Shown piece after piece: positions 50,144 through 59,359 of a DNA stretch of 64,000 nucleotides. Numbering within the stretch: the first letter of the stretch is position 1; each line of letters opens with the position of its first letter. The stretch is from Prochlorococcus sp. AG-402-G19 (GTDB lineage Bacteria > Cyanobacteriota > Cyanobacteriia > PCC-6307 > Cyanobiaceae). The notes beneath the pieces are model-generated. The model worked only from the letters and a program-made list of their open reading frames with translations. It was not told the DNA's origin and searched no databases. The position numbers and the translations under genes are program-made. The stretch is from positions 84,798-148,797 of the forward strand of contig QCHU01000002.1 in NCBI GenBank assembly GCA_003279455.1, written 5' to 3'.

Positions 50144-50194
50144 AATCTATTCACTTAAGTGAAATTTTCTTTTTTTCCCACATCGCATTAGACC

Positions 50195-51133
50195 GTGTTG
50201 CAATACCAGATAGACAGGATCGACCATCAAGTTGCTAATGATCGTTCCCAAACAGGCGTTTTCCTGATTGGACCTCTTGAAAGAGGTCAAGCAACAACTT
50301 TGGGCAACTCTTTACGTAGAGTTTTGATGGGTGGACTCGAAGGCAGTGCAGTTACTGCTGTCCGGATCGCTGGTGTTAATCATGAATATGCAACAATCCC
50401 AGGAGTAAGAGAGGATGTTTTAGACATCCTTCTAAACTGCAAACAAATTTCAGTTGATTGTAGAAGTCAGGATCTTGAGATTGGAAGAATTGTTGTTACT
50501 GGACCTGCTGAAGTAAAAGCAAAGGATATTCAGTTCTCTTCTCAAGTTGAAGTTGTTGATGGGGAGCGCCCAATTGCAACAGTACATGAGGGCCACAACC
50601 TAGAATTAGAGTTGCATGTAGAAAGGGGTGTTGGATATAGACCAGTTGATAGAAGAAACGAAGAGACCAGCGCAATTGATTTACTTCAAATAGATGCGGT
50701 ATTTATGCCAATAAATAAAGTTAACTTTACTATTGATGAAACTGCAGTTGCTGAGGGCGGATCTACTAGAGAAAGATTGAAAATGGAGCTAGTCACCGAT
50801 GGATCAACCTCTCCAGATGATGCATTAGCCGAAGCTGCAAATCAATTAATTGAACTTTTTCAACCTCTTGCCACTGTCTCAATGGTAGAAGAGATTCCTG
50901 AAGAGCCTGAGCCAGCAGCAGAGGCTCAAATTCCCCTTGAAGAGTTAAACTTATCTGTAAGAGCTTACAACTGCCTAAAACGTGCCCAAGTGAACTCTGT
51001 TTCAGATTTGATGGGTTTCAGTTATGAGGATTTATTGGAAATTAAGAACTTCGGTTCTAAATCTGCTGATGAAGTGATTGAAGCTCTAGAGAGAATTGGA
51101 ATTTCTATTCCGCAAAGTAGAACTTCTGCATGA
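50195..51133 (+). CDS. rpoA: RNA polymerase subunit alpha
   Basis: A 312-residue alpha subunit. The N-terminal dimerisation domain includes [23 protein letters not shown], and the C-terminal domain (from about residue 240) carries [21 protein letters not shown] and the helix-hairpin-helix used to contact UP elements and activators. The start codon is GTG at 50195. Length is normal for cyanobacteria. Confidence 0.98.
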   Translation: MLQYQIDRIDHQVANDRSQTGVFLIGPLERGQATTLGNSLRRVLMGGLEGSAVTAVRIAGVNHEYATIPGVREDVLDILLNCKQISVDCRSQDLEIGRIVVTGPAEVKAKDIQFSSQVEVVDGERPIATVHEGHNLELELHVERGVGYRPVDRRNEETSAIDLLQIDAVFMPINKVNFTIDETAVAEGGSTRERLKMELVTDGSTSPDDALAEAANQLIELFQPLATVSMVEEIPEEPEPAAEAQIPLEELNLSVRAYNCLKRAQVNSVSDLMGFSYEDLLEIKNFGSKSADEVIEALERIGISIPQSRTSA

Positions 51134-51172
51134 CTTTCGGTTTTATTACTACTAAATTTCCAAGCTAATCCA

Positions 51173-51523
51173 ATGCGTCATCAACGTCGAATTCCACAAC
51201 TGAGTCGCCCTGCAGATCAGAGGAAGGCACTTTTAAGAGGATTAACCACACAACTAATTCGTGAAGGTAGAGTTACAACCACCAAAGCAAGAGCGAAAGC
51301 TTTAAGAGATGAGACCGAGAGGATGATTACTTTAGCTAAAGATGGCAGCCTTTCTTCAAGAAGAAGAGCTATTGGTTATGTATACGATAAGCAGTTGGTT
51401 CATGCCCTTTTTGAAAAAGCTCAAGAGCGATATGGTGATCGTCAAGGAGGTTATACCAGAATCGTTAGAACTACTTCTAGGCGTGGTGATAATTCAGAAA
51501 TGGCTATTGTTGAGCTTGTATAG
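51173..51523 (+). CDS. rplQ: 50S ribosomal protein L17
   Basis: A 116-residue L17. It starts [20 protein letters not shown] and has [20 protein letters not shown], standard for the family. It follows rpoA by 39 bases and precedes truA by 38. Confidence 0.98.
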   Translation: MRHQRRIPQLSRPADQRKALLRGLTTQLIREGRVTTTKARAKALRDETERMITLAKDGSLSSRRRAIGYVYDKQLVHALFEKAQERYGDRQGGYTRIVRTTSRRGDNSEMAIVELV

Positions 51524-51561
51524 CATACAATTTTTGCAAAAAAGTAAAACCATATTTTTAG

Positions 51562-52410
51562 TTGGATTTGAAGCGTAGAATTGCACTTGTTATTCAATAC
51601 GATGGATCAAGCTTCAGAGGCTGGCAAAATCAAAAAGATTCAATAACTGTTCAAGGGACTTTAGAAGAAAAAATTGCAGAACTTGATCCAACAAGACCAG
51701 TTAAGGTAATAGCAGCAGGGAGAACTGACTCGGGAGTCCATGCTTCTGGACAAGTTGTTCATTTTGATTGTTCTGGCCCAATTCCTATTCATAAATGGTC
51801 ATCAGCGCTGAATGGAAGACTTCCAGCATCAATTAAAGTTATTGAAGCTGCGAGAGTTCCCAGTAATTGGCATGCTTGCTATTCAGCCAAATATCGAAGA
51901 TATAGATATACTATTTTTAATGGTTCCTACCCAAATCTTTTTCTGCAAAATATAAGTTGGCATAAATATAGATTTAAATTAGATGTCAATTTAATGAAGC
52001 ATGCTCTGAATGGTTTGTTAGGTTTACATGATTTTGCAGCGTTTCAAAAAGCAGGAAGTAAAAGGAGTAATTCATTAACCACCGTGCAAGATGTTTCTAT
52101 TTGTCGTGATGGAGATATAGTTACTGTTGAAATCCAGGCCAGTGGCTTTTTGTATGGGATGGTAAGGCTTTTGATGGGCCAATTAGTTGCTGTTGGAGAA
52201 AAACGACTTTCTCTGGAAAAATTTAGTTTTAGATGGAGAAAAGGTTTGCGCGATGAGGTGAAAGAGTCTGCTCCAGCGCATGGACTGTGTTTGATCAGAG
52301 TTGGTTACGAGGAAAACATCTTTTCAAAAGAGAAAAGTTTTGACACTTTCCCTAGGTTTTCTCTCCCAATATTTGAGTCTTCAAAATATGTAAATAAAAT
52401 AAAAGATTAA
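51562..52410 (+). CDS. truA: tRNA pseudouridine synthase A
   Basis: A 282-residue enzyme that makes pseudouridine at positions 38-40 of tRNA anticodon stems. The catalytic Asp lies in [18 protein letters not shown] near residue 57. Other blocks: [23 protein letters not shown], and [13 protein letters not shown]. The N-terminus [20 protein letters not shown] fits the family from a TTG start at 51562 or one at 51568; no ATG is available upstream of the conserved part. Confidence 0.93.
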   Translation: MDLKRRIALVIQYDGSSFRGWQNQKDSITVQGTLEEKIAELDPTRPVKVIAAGRTDSGVHASGQVVHFDCSGPIPIHKWSSALNGRLPASIKVIEAARVPSNWHACYSAKYRRYRYTIFNGSYPNLFLQNISWHKYRFKLDVNLMKHALNGLLGLHDFAAFQKAGSKRSNSLTTVQDVSICRDGDIVTVEIQASGFLYGMVRLLMGQLVAVGEKRLSLEKFSFRWRKGLRDEVKESAPAHGLCLIRVGYEENIFSKEKSFDTFPRFSLPIFESSKYVNKIKD

Positions 52411-52550
52411 TAAATTAAAAATTGGGAATTTTGGTGAATCAGTAATTTAAATTTTATGCGAACAAAAAGGCCAGTTTTAAGCCATGAAAGTGTAGAATTA
52501 TTTTTCTGAAGAATCAGTTCAATTTTTTGACTTGATAACTTCCTTAAACA

Positions 52551-52570
52551 GTATTATCAATCGATAATAC
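52551..52570. promoter_or_regulatory. Inverted repeat in the rplM upstream region
   Basis: Eight-base perfect arms GTATTATC and GATAATAC separated by AATC, ending 29 bases before the rplM start codon. A TTGACT lies at about 52527, but its distance to the TATTAT inside the repeat is 19 bases, so a standard promoter is not certain. The palindrome may be an operator, an attenuator or an mRNA leader hairpin for the rplM operon. Confidence 0.35.
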
Positions 52571-52599
52571 TTATTCAGTGTTAAAGGTGTTAAGGAAAA

Positions 52600-53052
52600 A
52601 TGAACAAGACATCCGTTCCATCACCGGACTCAATAGATCGCCAGTGGTTTCTGGTGGATGCAGAGAATCAGACTCTTGGTCGACTAGCAACTGAAGTTGC
52701 TAGTGTCCTAAGGGGCAAGACAAAGCCAAATTTCACTCCACACTTAGATACAGGTGATTTTGTTATTGTCGTAAATGCAGAAAAGATCAAAGTAACCGGC
52801 AAAAAATCAGATCAAAAGCTTTATCGCAGACACTCTGGACGTCCTGGTGGAATGAAAGTGGAAACTTTTAAAGCTCTTCAATCTAGAATTCCAGAGAGAA
52901 TAGTTGAAAAGGCAATTAAAGGAATGCTTCCTCACACAAGGTTGGGTAGACAATTATTTACCAAACTCAAAGTTTATAAAGGCTCTGATCATCCTCATTC
53001 AGCTCAAGAACCTAAAATTCTCAATCTAAATTCTGAATCTGTTAAGAAATGA
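52600..53052 (+). CDS. rplM: 50S ribosomal protein L13
   Basis: A 150-residue L13. Conserved blocks: [20 protein letters not shown] near residue 16, [28 protein letters not shown], and [19 protein letters not shown]. Its end overlaps rpsI by four bases. A 189-base spacer with a palindrome lies upstream, so rplM-rpsI-rpmE-prfA may form a separate transcription unit. Confidence 0.98.
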   Translation: MNKTSVPSPDSIDRQWFLVDAENQTLGRLATEVASVLRGKTKPNFTPHLDTGDFVIVVNAEKIKVTGKKSDQKLYRRHSGRPGGMKVETFKALQSRIPERIVEKAIKGMLPHTRLGRQLFTKLKVYKGSDHPHSAQEPKILNLNSESVKK

Positions 53053-53456
53053 CTACCAACACAAACAGAGTAGTTTACTGGGGAACTGGTAGACGTAAAA
53101 CATCCGTAGCCAGAGTGAGATTAACTCCTGGAAAAGGTGAAATAATTATCAATGGTCGGCCTGGTGACCATTATTTGAATTTCAATCCTGCATATCTATC
53201 TGCTGTTAAAGCTCCTTTAAAAACTTTAGGATTGAGTGATTCATATGATGTTTTAGTGAATGTGTATGGTGGAGGATTGACCGGTCAGTCCGATGCTATT
53301 AAGCAAGGAGCTGCTAGAGCTTTGTGTGATTTATCTCTTGACAATCGTAAGCCCTTAAAAGTAGAAGGTCATCTTAGTCGTGACCCTAGAGCCAAAGAAA
53401 GGCGTAAATATGGTCTCAAAAAAGCTCGTAAAGCTCCTCAATTCTCAAAGAGGTAG
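53049..53456 (+). CDS. rpsI: 30S ribosomal protein S9
   Basis: A 135-residue S9. The [16 protein letters not shown] start and the C-terminal [26 protein letters not shown] reach the P site as in other bacteria. The ATG overlaps the rplM stop (ATGA). Confidence 0.98.
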   Translation: MTTNTNRVVYWGTGRRKTSVARVRLTPGKGEIIINGRPGDHYLNFNPAYLSAVKAPLKTLGLSDSYDVLVNVYGGGLTGQSDAIKQGAARALCDLSLDNRKPLKVEGHLSRDPRAKERRKYGLKKARKAPQFSKR

Positions 53457-53491
53457 TTTACTTTTTACCTTAAATCTTTCAATTTATTATT

Positions 53492-53752
53492 ATGCCTAAA
53501 TCAGATATACATCCCACTTGGTATCCAGAAGCAAAAGTTATTTGTAATGGAGAAGTTGTGATGACAACAGGTTCAACTCAACCTGAAATACAGGTTGATG
53601 TTTGGAGTGGAAACCATCCTTTCTTTACAGGTACACAGAAGATTTTAGATACAGAAGGAAGAGTGGATAGATTTATGAGGAAATATGGTATGGCCTCATC
53701 TGACTCAACTGAACAAAAAGATAAATCTCCAAAAGAAGAAAAAGAAAGTTGA
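53492..53752 (+). CDS. rpmE: 50S ribosomal protein L31, zinc-free form
   Basis: An 86-residue L31. The IHPTWYPEAKVICNGEVV start and HPFFTGTQKI and GRVDRFMRKYGM blocks identify the family. Only one cysteine (in VICNG) remains; the other zinc ligands of C-plus L31 are replaced (DVWSGNHPFF where DVCSKCHPFF is typical). A charged C-terminal tail of about 20 residues is added. It is likely a form that does not need zinc. Confidence 0.93.
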   Translation: MPKSDIHPTWYPEAKVICNGEVVMTTGSTQPEIQVDVWSGNHPFFTGTQKILDTEGRVDRFMRKYGMASSDSTEQKDKSPKEEKES

Positions 53753-53787
53753 TAACTTTTTTTCTAAAGATTTAGGGAATATAAAGA

Positions 53788-54885
53788 ATGGATTCTTCAA
53801 CCCTAATTAAACGATTAGAAACAGCTAAAAGTAGTTTTCAAAACTTGGAGTTGCAACTGGCTGATCCAGATGTTGCATCAGATCCAAAACAATTAGAGAG
53901 AATTGCTAGAGAAAGATCCCGTTTAGAGCCTTTAGTTAATGATTATTTTAAACTTCAGATAATAGAGAGAGAATGTATAGAAGCTAAAGGACTAGTAAAA
54001 GAAAGTAGAGATGATAAAGAGATGGAACTGTTGGCTAGAGAAGAACTTGAAAATCTCGAAATCTCAAAAAATGAATTAATTCAAAAGTTGACTTTGGCTC
54101 TTTTGCCCAAAGATCCAAGAGATGAAAGAAGCGTGATGCTTGAAATAAGAGCCGGTGCAGGAGGGAATGAAGCTTGTTTATGGGCTGGTGATTTAGCAAG
54201 AATGTATGAGAGATATGGACAAAAACTAGGATGGAATGTAAAACCCATAAGCTCAACAGAGGCTGATATGGGGGGGTTTCGTGAAATGATCATCTCGGTA
54301 AAAGGGGAGTCTGTTTATAGTCAATTAAAATTTGAAGCCGGTGTTCATAGAGTTCAAAGAGTTCCTTCAACTGAATCTCAAGGACGAGTTCATACCTCTA
54401 CTGCAACTGTTGCTGTAATGCCAGAAGCTGATCCAGTGGAAGTAAAAATAGAATCTACTGACTTAGAAATTAGTACTGCAAGATCAGGTGGTGCTGGTGG
54501 GCAAAATGTAAATAAAGTAGAAACAGCGATTGATTTATTTCATAAGCCCTCAGGTATAAGAGTTTTTTGTACTCAGGAACGTTCTCAATTACAAAATAGA
54601 GAAAGAGCAATGGAGATTTTAAGAGCTAAATTATTAGAATTAGAAATCGCAGAAGCGAATGCAAAAGAAAGATCTGCTCGATTGTCTCAAGTTGGTACGG
54701 GTGATAGAAGTGAAAAAATTCGGACATATAACTACAAAGATAATCGAACCACTGATCATCGACTAGGAATTAACTTTCCCCTAGAGCAAGTTTTAGCAGG
54801 TCAATTGGAAGATCTCATTGGCGCCTGCATTGCAGAAGAACAAAAAAGACAAATGGAAGAGCTAAGCAATCAACCTGAAGATTAA
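53788..54885 (+). CDS. prfA: Peptide chain release factor 1
   Basis: A 365-residue RF1 that ends translation at UAA and UAG. The GGQ motif is in [17 protein letters not shown] near residue 235, and the stop-codon recognition PxT-type motif is in [14 protein letters not shown] near residue 190 (the RF1 version PST/PAT). Length is normal. It closes the ribosomal gene run and converges with the HNH gene with six bases between stops. Confidence 0.96.
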   Translation: MDSSTLIKRLETAKSSFQNLELQLADPDVASDPKQLERIARERSRLEPLVNDYFKLQIIERECIEAKGLVKESRDDKEMELLAREELENLEISKNELIQKLTLALLPKDPRDERSVMLEIRAGAGGNEACLWAGDLARMYERYGQKLGWNVKPISSTEADMGGFREMIISVKGESVYSQLKFEAGVHRVQRVPSTESQGRVHTSTATVAVMPEADPVEVKIESTDLEISTARSGGAGGQNVNKVETAIDLFHKPSGIRVFCTQERSQLQNRERAMEILRAKLLELEIAEANAKERSARLSQVGTGDRSEKIRTYNYKDNRTTDHRLGINFPLEQVLAGQLEDLIGACIAEEQKRQMEELSNQPED

Positions 54886-54891
54886 AAGAAG

Positions 54892-55398
54892 CTACGCCAC
54901 CCATCCAATTACATATTTACTCCATTCTTTATGGCGACCAGAATGAATTTGTTTTGTGGTTTCAAAACTCATGTTATTGAGAGGTTTATAGGGTTTTGTT
55001 TTTAATGGCATCTTTGCTTCATCTGGAGTTCTATTACCCTTAATTACGTTGCATTGAAGACACGCAGTAATCACATTTTCCCAATTGTCGGTTCCTCCTC
55101 TACTGCGGGGTAAAACATGGTCAATTGAAAGTTTCTTATTTTTTTGACCACAATATTGACAACAGTTATCATCTCTTTGGAATATATTTTTTCTAGAAAG
55201 AGGAATATCACGATATGGAACTCTAATAAATTGTCTTAATCTAATTACTGTAGGGGCTTTGACATCTTGCCTAATATTGTGTGAATCATCTTCTTCAAGA
55301 CTTTCAGCCTTGCCTTTAAGCATTAAAACAGTCGCACGACGCCATGAGGTGATGTTCAATGGCTCATAGGAAGCATTTAAAACAAGAACTTGACCCAT
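54892..55398 (-). CDS. HNH endonuclease family protein
   Basis: About 168 residues. The C-terminal half is a zinc-bound HNH module: CQYCG, then LSIDHVLPRSRGGTDNWENV with the catalytic His, and CLQCN, giving four zinc cysteines in two CxxC pairs. The N-terminus from MGQVLVLNASYEPLNITSW matches the cyanobacterial family start. An upstream ATG at 55422 would add eight residues. The biological role of this widespread cyanobacterial protein is not established. Confidence 0.88.
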   Translation of the reverse strand: MGQVLVLNASYEPLNITSWRRATVLMLKGKAESLEEDDSHNIRQDVKAPTVIRLRQFIRVPYRDIPLSRKNIFQRDDNCCQYCGQKNKKLSIDHVLPRSRGGTDNWENVITACLQCNVIKGNRTPDEAKMPLKTKPYKPLNNMSFETTKQIHSGRHKEWSKYVIGWVA

Positions 55399-55471
55399 GC
55401 AAGCAAGCCATTTAAGCGGCATGCTAGTGGTATTACAGCCTTGGTGCAGTTTCCCTTATTACATTGATTAG

Positions 55472-56680
55472 ATGCAGAGCATGTCAAAGATCAATAAAAG
55501 AGAAAGATCTTTTACTTTTGGTGGGATCAGTAAAAATGTAATGAGCCCTGACCCTCGAAGTCGTGCATGGGTTGAGGTCGATTCAAAAGTTATTGAAAAA
55601 AATTCAAAAGTTTTGAAAAACTTTATTGGCGAGGATTGTTTATTAATGGCAGTAGTAAAAGCTGACGGATATGGTCATGGTGCAGAGACTGTTGCAAAGG
55701 CTGCTTTAATTGGAGGTGCTGATAGCCTTGGGGTTGCAACATTAGAAGAGGGGATTCAGCTAAGAAATGCTGGCTTGAAGTGTCAGATATTGATTCTTGG
55801 AAATCTAATAAATGCAGAAGAACTTTATTCTTCCTTTTGCTGGAATCTTATTCCTACGATTAGCGGAATTCGTGAGGCAATAATCTGTAATAATATCGCA
55901 GAAAATAAGCATAAAAAATTTGTTATTCACTTGAAAGTAGATACCGGTATGACGAGACTTGGTTGTGATTGCAGTCAAGTTGAAGAATTGATTTCTAAGA
56001 TTGATTGCTTAGAAAATATATCCCTAGAAGGCATATATAGCCATTTGGCAATTGCTGATAAAGATCTAGAAAAGAATAATCAACTAAGTTTCACTCAGAT
56101 TCAGTTAAATAGATTTGAGAAAGTTTTAAATAGTTTGGGCAAAAGAAATAAGCTCTTATGTAGACACCTAGCCAATTCCGCAGGGACACTTTCAGATAGT
56201 CGTCTCCACTTTGATATGGTTCGAGTTGGACTAAGCTTGTATGGTTACTTCCCAGTAACAGATTTTGAGTCTGATTTGAATCTTAGCCCAGCCTTGAAGG
56301 TTAAGGCCCGAGTTACTTTAGTTAGGGATGTTGAAAAAGGGATTGGAGTGGGGTATGGACATTTTTTTAAAACTCAAAGGAATAGTAAGCTTGCTGTGGT
56401 TTCTATTGGTTATGCAGATGGAGTAAGCAGGAATCTTTCTGGCAAAATCTCAGCTTCTATAGATGGAGTGTTGGTTCCTCAAGTAGGCGCAATTGCAATG
56501 GACCAAATGGTTTTTGATATAACTGATAAACCAGATATTAAAACAGGTCAGGTTTTTACCCTTCTTGGAACTGATGGTGAGATTTGCATCTCTCCTCAAC
56601 ATTGGTGTGATTTGTCTGGATCAATTCCATGGGAAGTTCTCTGCAGTTTCAGAAATCGACTTCCTAGAGTTGTCACTTAA
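55472..56680 (+). CDS. alr: Alanine racemase
   Basis: A 402-residue PLP enzyme that makes D-alanine for peptidoglycan. The PLP-binding lysine is Lys63 in AVVKADGYGHGA. Other motifs: LKVDTGMTRLG near residue 155, DMVRVGLSLYGY near 250, and SIGYADGVSRNLSG near 310 with the catalytic Tyr in the GYADG context. Two possible ATG starts at 55472 and 55481 precede a poorly conserved 30-residue lead. The gene diverges from the HNH gene. Confidence 0.95.
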   Translation: MQSMSKINKRERSFTFGGISKNVMSPDPRSRAWVEVDSKVIEKNSKVLKNFIGEDCLLMAVVKADGYGHGAETVAKAALIGGADSLGVATLEEGIQLRNAGLKCQILILGNLINAEELYSSFCWNLIPTISGIREAIICNNIAENKHKKFVIHLKVDTGMTRLGCDCSQVEELISKIDCLENISLEGIYSHLAIADKDLEKNNQLSFTQIQLNRFEKVLNSLGKRNKLLCRHLANSAGTLSDSRLHFDMVRVGLSLYGYFPVTDFESDLNLSPALKVKARVTLVRDVEKGIGVGYGHFFKTQRNSKLAVVSIGYADGVSRNLSGKISASIDGVLVPQVGAIAMDQMVFDITDKPDIKTGQVFTLLGTDGEICISPQHWCDLSGSIPWEVLCSFRNRLPRVVT

Positions 56681-56740
56681 AATTTGTAGAGGATCACAAT
56701 ACAAATTTTTTGAGCTTTGACTTGATAAGGTATTGGTAAT

Positions 56741-56829
56741 GGAGAGGTGGCTGAGTGGTTGAAAGCGGCTCCCTGCTAAGGAGTTACAGGAGGTAACTTC
56801 TGTCGAGGGTTCGAATCCCTCCCTCTCCG
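56741..56829 (+). tRNA. tRNA-Ser (anticodon GCT)
   Basis: An 89-base class II tRNA. Acceptor arms GGAGAGG and CCTCTCC pair fully, the anticodon stem CTCC/GGAG region encloses CTGCTAA with anticodon GCT, the long variable arm CAGGAGGTAACTTCTG forms a hairpin, and the T-arm reads GAGGGTTCGAATCCCTC. The discriminator is G and CCA is not encoded. It marks the boundary between core genes on the left and an accessory, low-density region on the right. Confidence 0.95.
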
Positions 56830-56998
56830 TTCTTAATTTGGTTCAGGTTGCTTCATAAAGACTTAAACGCCTAACAGTGAATGGATATAACGAAATTGAT
56901 TGATTTAGATGCACCCATACTTTTTCATATAGTTCAATTTTTTTGGTGAAATGTTGGGTGATGATATAAATGCAATTTTTTGTAGAAGGTTTTATTCA

Positions 56999-57097
56999 AT
57001 GACTGGGAAGAAGAAGCGTGGTAGGAATCGTTAGAGGAAGAAATTAAAGGAAAAACTGAACAACCTTTTTAAGAAATTCATATCAGTGGGTGATTAA
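56999..57097 (+). pseudogene. Short basic ORF interrupted by a stop codon (possible remnant)
   Basis: From an ATG at 56999 the frame reads MTGKKKRGRNR, then a TAG at 57032, then RKKLKEKLNNLFKKFISVGD to a TAA at 57095. Joined, it would be a 32-residue strongly basic peptide. The single stop suggests decay of a small gene, but so short a stretch could be chance. Confidence 0.25.
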
Positions 57098-57402
57098 GCA
57101 GCATCAACACAGGCATTGAACTGATGCTCTATAAATTCCCAATTATTAGATAAAAGTTCATTCCAAGTTTCATGGGCAGATTCATAGTCCAATCTTCTTG
57201 TGTTCTTTAATTTGGTTGGTATGCCTTTTTTGGTGCAAAACCAAAGTTGAGTGAAGACAGTAGGAGAAACCATTAGCGACTTCGGGTCTCTAATAAACAG
57301 CAGACAAAAATCTCTTGCTGGGGCAACCAACCATCCTGATGGTGTTGGTAATGCTTCTCTAATAGGTTCATTCATGTAATTGATATCTGATGGTGGATAC
57401 AT
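57094..57402 (-). CDS. DUF1651-type hypothetical protein
   Basis: A 102-residue protein with SGWLVAPARDFCLLFIRDPKS near residue 22, VFTQLWFCTKKGIPTKLKNTRRLDYESAHETWNELL near 49 and a Trp-rich end. This matches the DUF1651 family, which I know mainly from Prochlorococcus and marine Synechococcus, often in several copies and in variable regions. Function unknown. It starts with the ATG read from 57402; a second Met lies ten residues in. Confidence 0.7.
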   Translation of the reverse strand: MYPPSDINYMNEPIREALPTPSGWLVAPARDFCLLFIRDPKSLMVSPTVFTQLWFCTKKGIPTKLKNTRRLDYESAHETWNELLSNNWEFIEHQFNACVDAA

Positions 57403-57561
57403 TTCCTGTAAAGATTCTGATGAGATCAGCAGTCAAGGGAATCACGAAGTAGAGACAAAAAACACCGCTCACTGACGCTTTGATTGCTTGTGAGGGAGAT
57501 ACGCTAATACAAATGTATTACTAAAGGCAAGGACGTCAAGATAATTTTTTTTGCATTAAAG

Positions 57562-57589
57562 AAGGGGGTGAGATTTTGGTCGCCCCCTT
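57562..57589. terminator. GC-rich hairpin, possible terminator or small RNA end
   Basis: Arms AAGGGGGTGA (57562-57571) and TCGCCCCCTT (57580-57589) form ten pairs (one G-U) around the loop GATTTTGG. In this AT-rich stretch the G/C run stands out. No gene on the plus strand ends here, so it may terminate a small transcript or belong to a non-coding RNA in the 262-base gap 57403-57664. Confidence 0.45.
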
Positions 57590-57664
57590 TAAGATCAGTA
57601 CTTGTATAATGGTTTATCAAGCCAAAGTGAGTTAAAACAATAATGAGTACGTAGTTAATTGAAA

Positions 57665-57892
57665 ATGGATATTAAAGAATATGATTGGAACTTTGTATAC
57701 AAGATTCGTGATTCAGGTGATGTGATTTATAAAGTCACTATTCCATCAGGACGAAAACAAGATGCAGTTGAAATATTTAAGAGAGAACATCCAAACGGAT
57801 TAATCTGTCGTGGTATCAGGAGAGGTGATTTTAAATTGATACCATTTAAGGAACTATCTTCACATGATCCTTGGGAAGAGATTGCTTCGTAA
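57665..57892 (+). CDS. Small hypothetical protein (75 residues)
   Basis: I do not recognise this protein. It reads MDIKEYDWNFVYKIRDSGDV, then VTIPSGRKQDAVEIFKREHP and ICRGIRRGDFK, and ends DPWEEIAS. The pattern of an aromatic strand, an Ala/Glu helix and a closing strand suggests a small alpha-beta fold. Similar short proteins are common in Prochlorococcus variable regions. The ATG at 57665 is preferred over the TTG at 57659. A decayed ORF follows directly in the next frame segment. Confidence 0.6.
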   Translation: MDIKEYDWNFVYKIRDSGDVIYKVTIPSGRKQDAVEIFKREHPNGLICRGIRRGDFKLIPFKELSSHDPWEEIAS

Positions 57893-58063
57893 GTGATATT
57901 CAAATCAAATCAAGGCAAATCCTTTACCAAAGAAGAAGCAATAGATCTAATGGTGTAATTGAGTGCAACTGACTCAAATTCAGAAAGGAAGTAGAGAGGT
58001 TTCTGCAACTCTTTATCGCAGAAAGAACTTCAGGATGAATGGGATGAGTATTGGAAACCTTAA
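57893..58063 (+). pseudogene. Decayed small ORF with two in-frame stops
   Basis: Directly after the previous stop, one frame reads VIFKSNQGKSFTKEEAIDLMV, stop (57956), LSATDSNSERK, stop (57992), RGFCNSLSQKELQDEWDEYW and KP before a TAA at 58061. The blocks before and after the stops look like real protein (FTKEEAIDLM; ELQDEWDEYW), while the other frames do not. I infer a small gene of about 55 residues broken by two nonsense changes. Confidence 0.4.
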
Positions 58064-58105
58064 TTTTTTTGCAATAAGAAAGGGACCCTGCTGCTTAAGA
58101 TCGCA

Positions 58106-58198
58106 TTATTTTTTCTTGTTTGCAATGCTTCCGATTCCAACTGATAAGTCTCCTCTAATTGCTTCTAACCTCAACTTTTTGCTCATGGCTTTGGGCAT
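58106..58198 (-). CDS. Possible tiny basic protein (30 residues)
   Basis: The minus strand reads MPKAMSKKLRLEAIRGDL, then SVGIGSIANKKK and a stop. A GAGAGG lies four bases before the ATG, a good ribosome-binding site. The gene is very short and has no known relative that I can name; basic ends suggest nucleic-acid or ribosome contact. It follows the 35-residue ORF on the same strand by 53 bases. Confidence 0.35.
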   Translation of the reverse strand: MPKAMSKKLRLEAIRGDLSVGIGSIANKKK

Positions 58199-58251
58199 AT
58201 TTCCTCTCAGAACGGTTAAGGGAGAATGTTTGCGAAATCGCTCAAATTTAC

Positions 58252-58359
58252 TTATTTGAATGAATCTTTAGGGGATTCAATTTCTTGGAACTTGAAAATA
58301 GTACCGTCATTTTGATAAAGACTTTTTTTGATTTCGAAGAGATAATATTGTAATTCCAT
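58252..58359 (-). CDS. Possible small protein (35 residues)
   Basis: The minus strand reads MELQYYLFEIKKSLYQNDG, then TIFKFQEIESPKDSFK and a stop. The composition is protein-like, with an alternating hydrophobic pattern at the start and a likely turn at NDGT. It lies in a 380-base gap with no other coding candidate of size. The call is tentative; comparison with other Prochlorococcus genomes would decide. Confidence 0.35.
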   Translation of the reverse strand: MELQYYLFEIKKSLYQNDGTIFKFQEIESPKDSFK

Positions 58360-58450
58360 AAGTTGATCATTAGTTTTATAAAAAATTCTTGCTTTTTTTC
58401 TAAGAAGAAATATATTAAATCAATTCAAATAATCCCATATTTTTTTGTTA

Positions 58451-59242
58451 ATGGCAATTGCAGCAGTTCACTATGTATTTATAAAAAAATTAAGAGAGGA
58501 AAATATACTTCCTTATTTTAATACAATCCTGGAAATAGGAGAACAAAATTGGTATGGAGATATATCTCCAGAAGTTCTTTTTGATGATATAAAACTATTT
58601 GCTAAAGACTCTCAAAAAGAAGATCTTGTAACTGAATTAAATTCAATTCTAAAAGAAAATTCTAGAACTATTAGTTTTGATATTGCAAAGATATTTTATA
58701 AGATTTTTTTTCATGTTCAATCTATAGATTCAATTGACTTACATGGAACTACTTCTTCAAAGAGATTAGATTTAAACCTACCTCATGATCTTGGAAAGCA
58801 GTTTGACTGTGTAATTGATTTGGGCACTGGAGAGCATGTATTTAATATTTATCAATTATTTAGTAGCATTCATAAATGGATGAAAACAGATGGAATAGTT
58901 ATACATTGTCTTCCTATGCATGGTGAAATAGACCATGGTTTTTATAATTTTCACCCTACTTTCTTTTGGGATTTGGCATTCGCTAATCAATATAAAAATA
59001 TTGTACTTGCTTCATGCACTATGAAAAGTATAAATACTTATCAGGATAGGGAATCATGTGCAAAAGGGATACTATCTCTGGACAAAAATAAACCATATAG
59101 TCTTTTATCCATTATGAAGAAAATTTCTAATCAAGATTTTAAGATACCAAGACAAGGTGTTTATAATGATTACCTCGAAAATCAAAAACAAATAAAGGAT
59201 CATTGGAAAAACCAAAGGTCTGTTACTGATTCTATTTCTTAG
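58451..59242 (+). CDS. Methyltransferase-like protein (class I fold)
   Basis: About 263 residues. The first part has ILEIGEQNWYGDIS, a motif-I-like strand and loop for S-adenosylmethionine. FDCVIDLGTGEHVFNI near residue 120 fits the strand before the active site, followed by a helix and DGIVIHCLPMHGEIDHGFYNFHPTFF, a segment I associate with methyltransferase-like proteins in surface-glycan clusters. Substrate unknown. The gene is very AT-rich and isolated in the island region. The ATG at 58451 is chosen over a TTG at 58445. Confidence 0.6.
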   Translation: MAIAAVHYVFIKKLREENILPYFNTILEIGEQNWYGDISPEVLFDDIKLFAKDSQKEDLVTELNSILKENSRTISFDIAKIFYKIFFHVQSIDSIDLHGTTSSKRLDLNLPHDLGKQFDCVIDLGTGEHVFNIYQLFSSIHKWMKTDGIVIHCLPMHGEIDHGFYNFHPTFFWDLAFANQYKNIVLASCTMKSINTYQDRESCAKGILSLDKNKPYSLLSIMKKISNQDFKIPRQGVYNDYLENQKQIKDHWKNQRSVTDSIS

Positions 59243-59359
59243 TTAGAAGATCAATTTATATTTGATTTTTCTATCTATCAATAAATAATTTAATGACATT
59301 AACTTTTGAATTAATTTCTACTTAGTATAATTAATTGTTTAGAAAGCCTAAATATTTAG

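Noticed and set aside
57963..58259. 98-codon plus-strand ORF
   Set aside because: Its composition is irregular and it overlaps the more protein-like decayed frame on the plus strand and the tiny minus-strand ORF with a ribosome-binding site.
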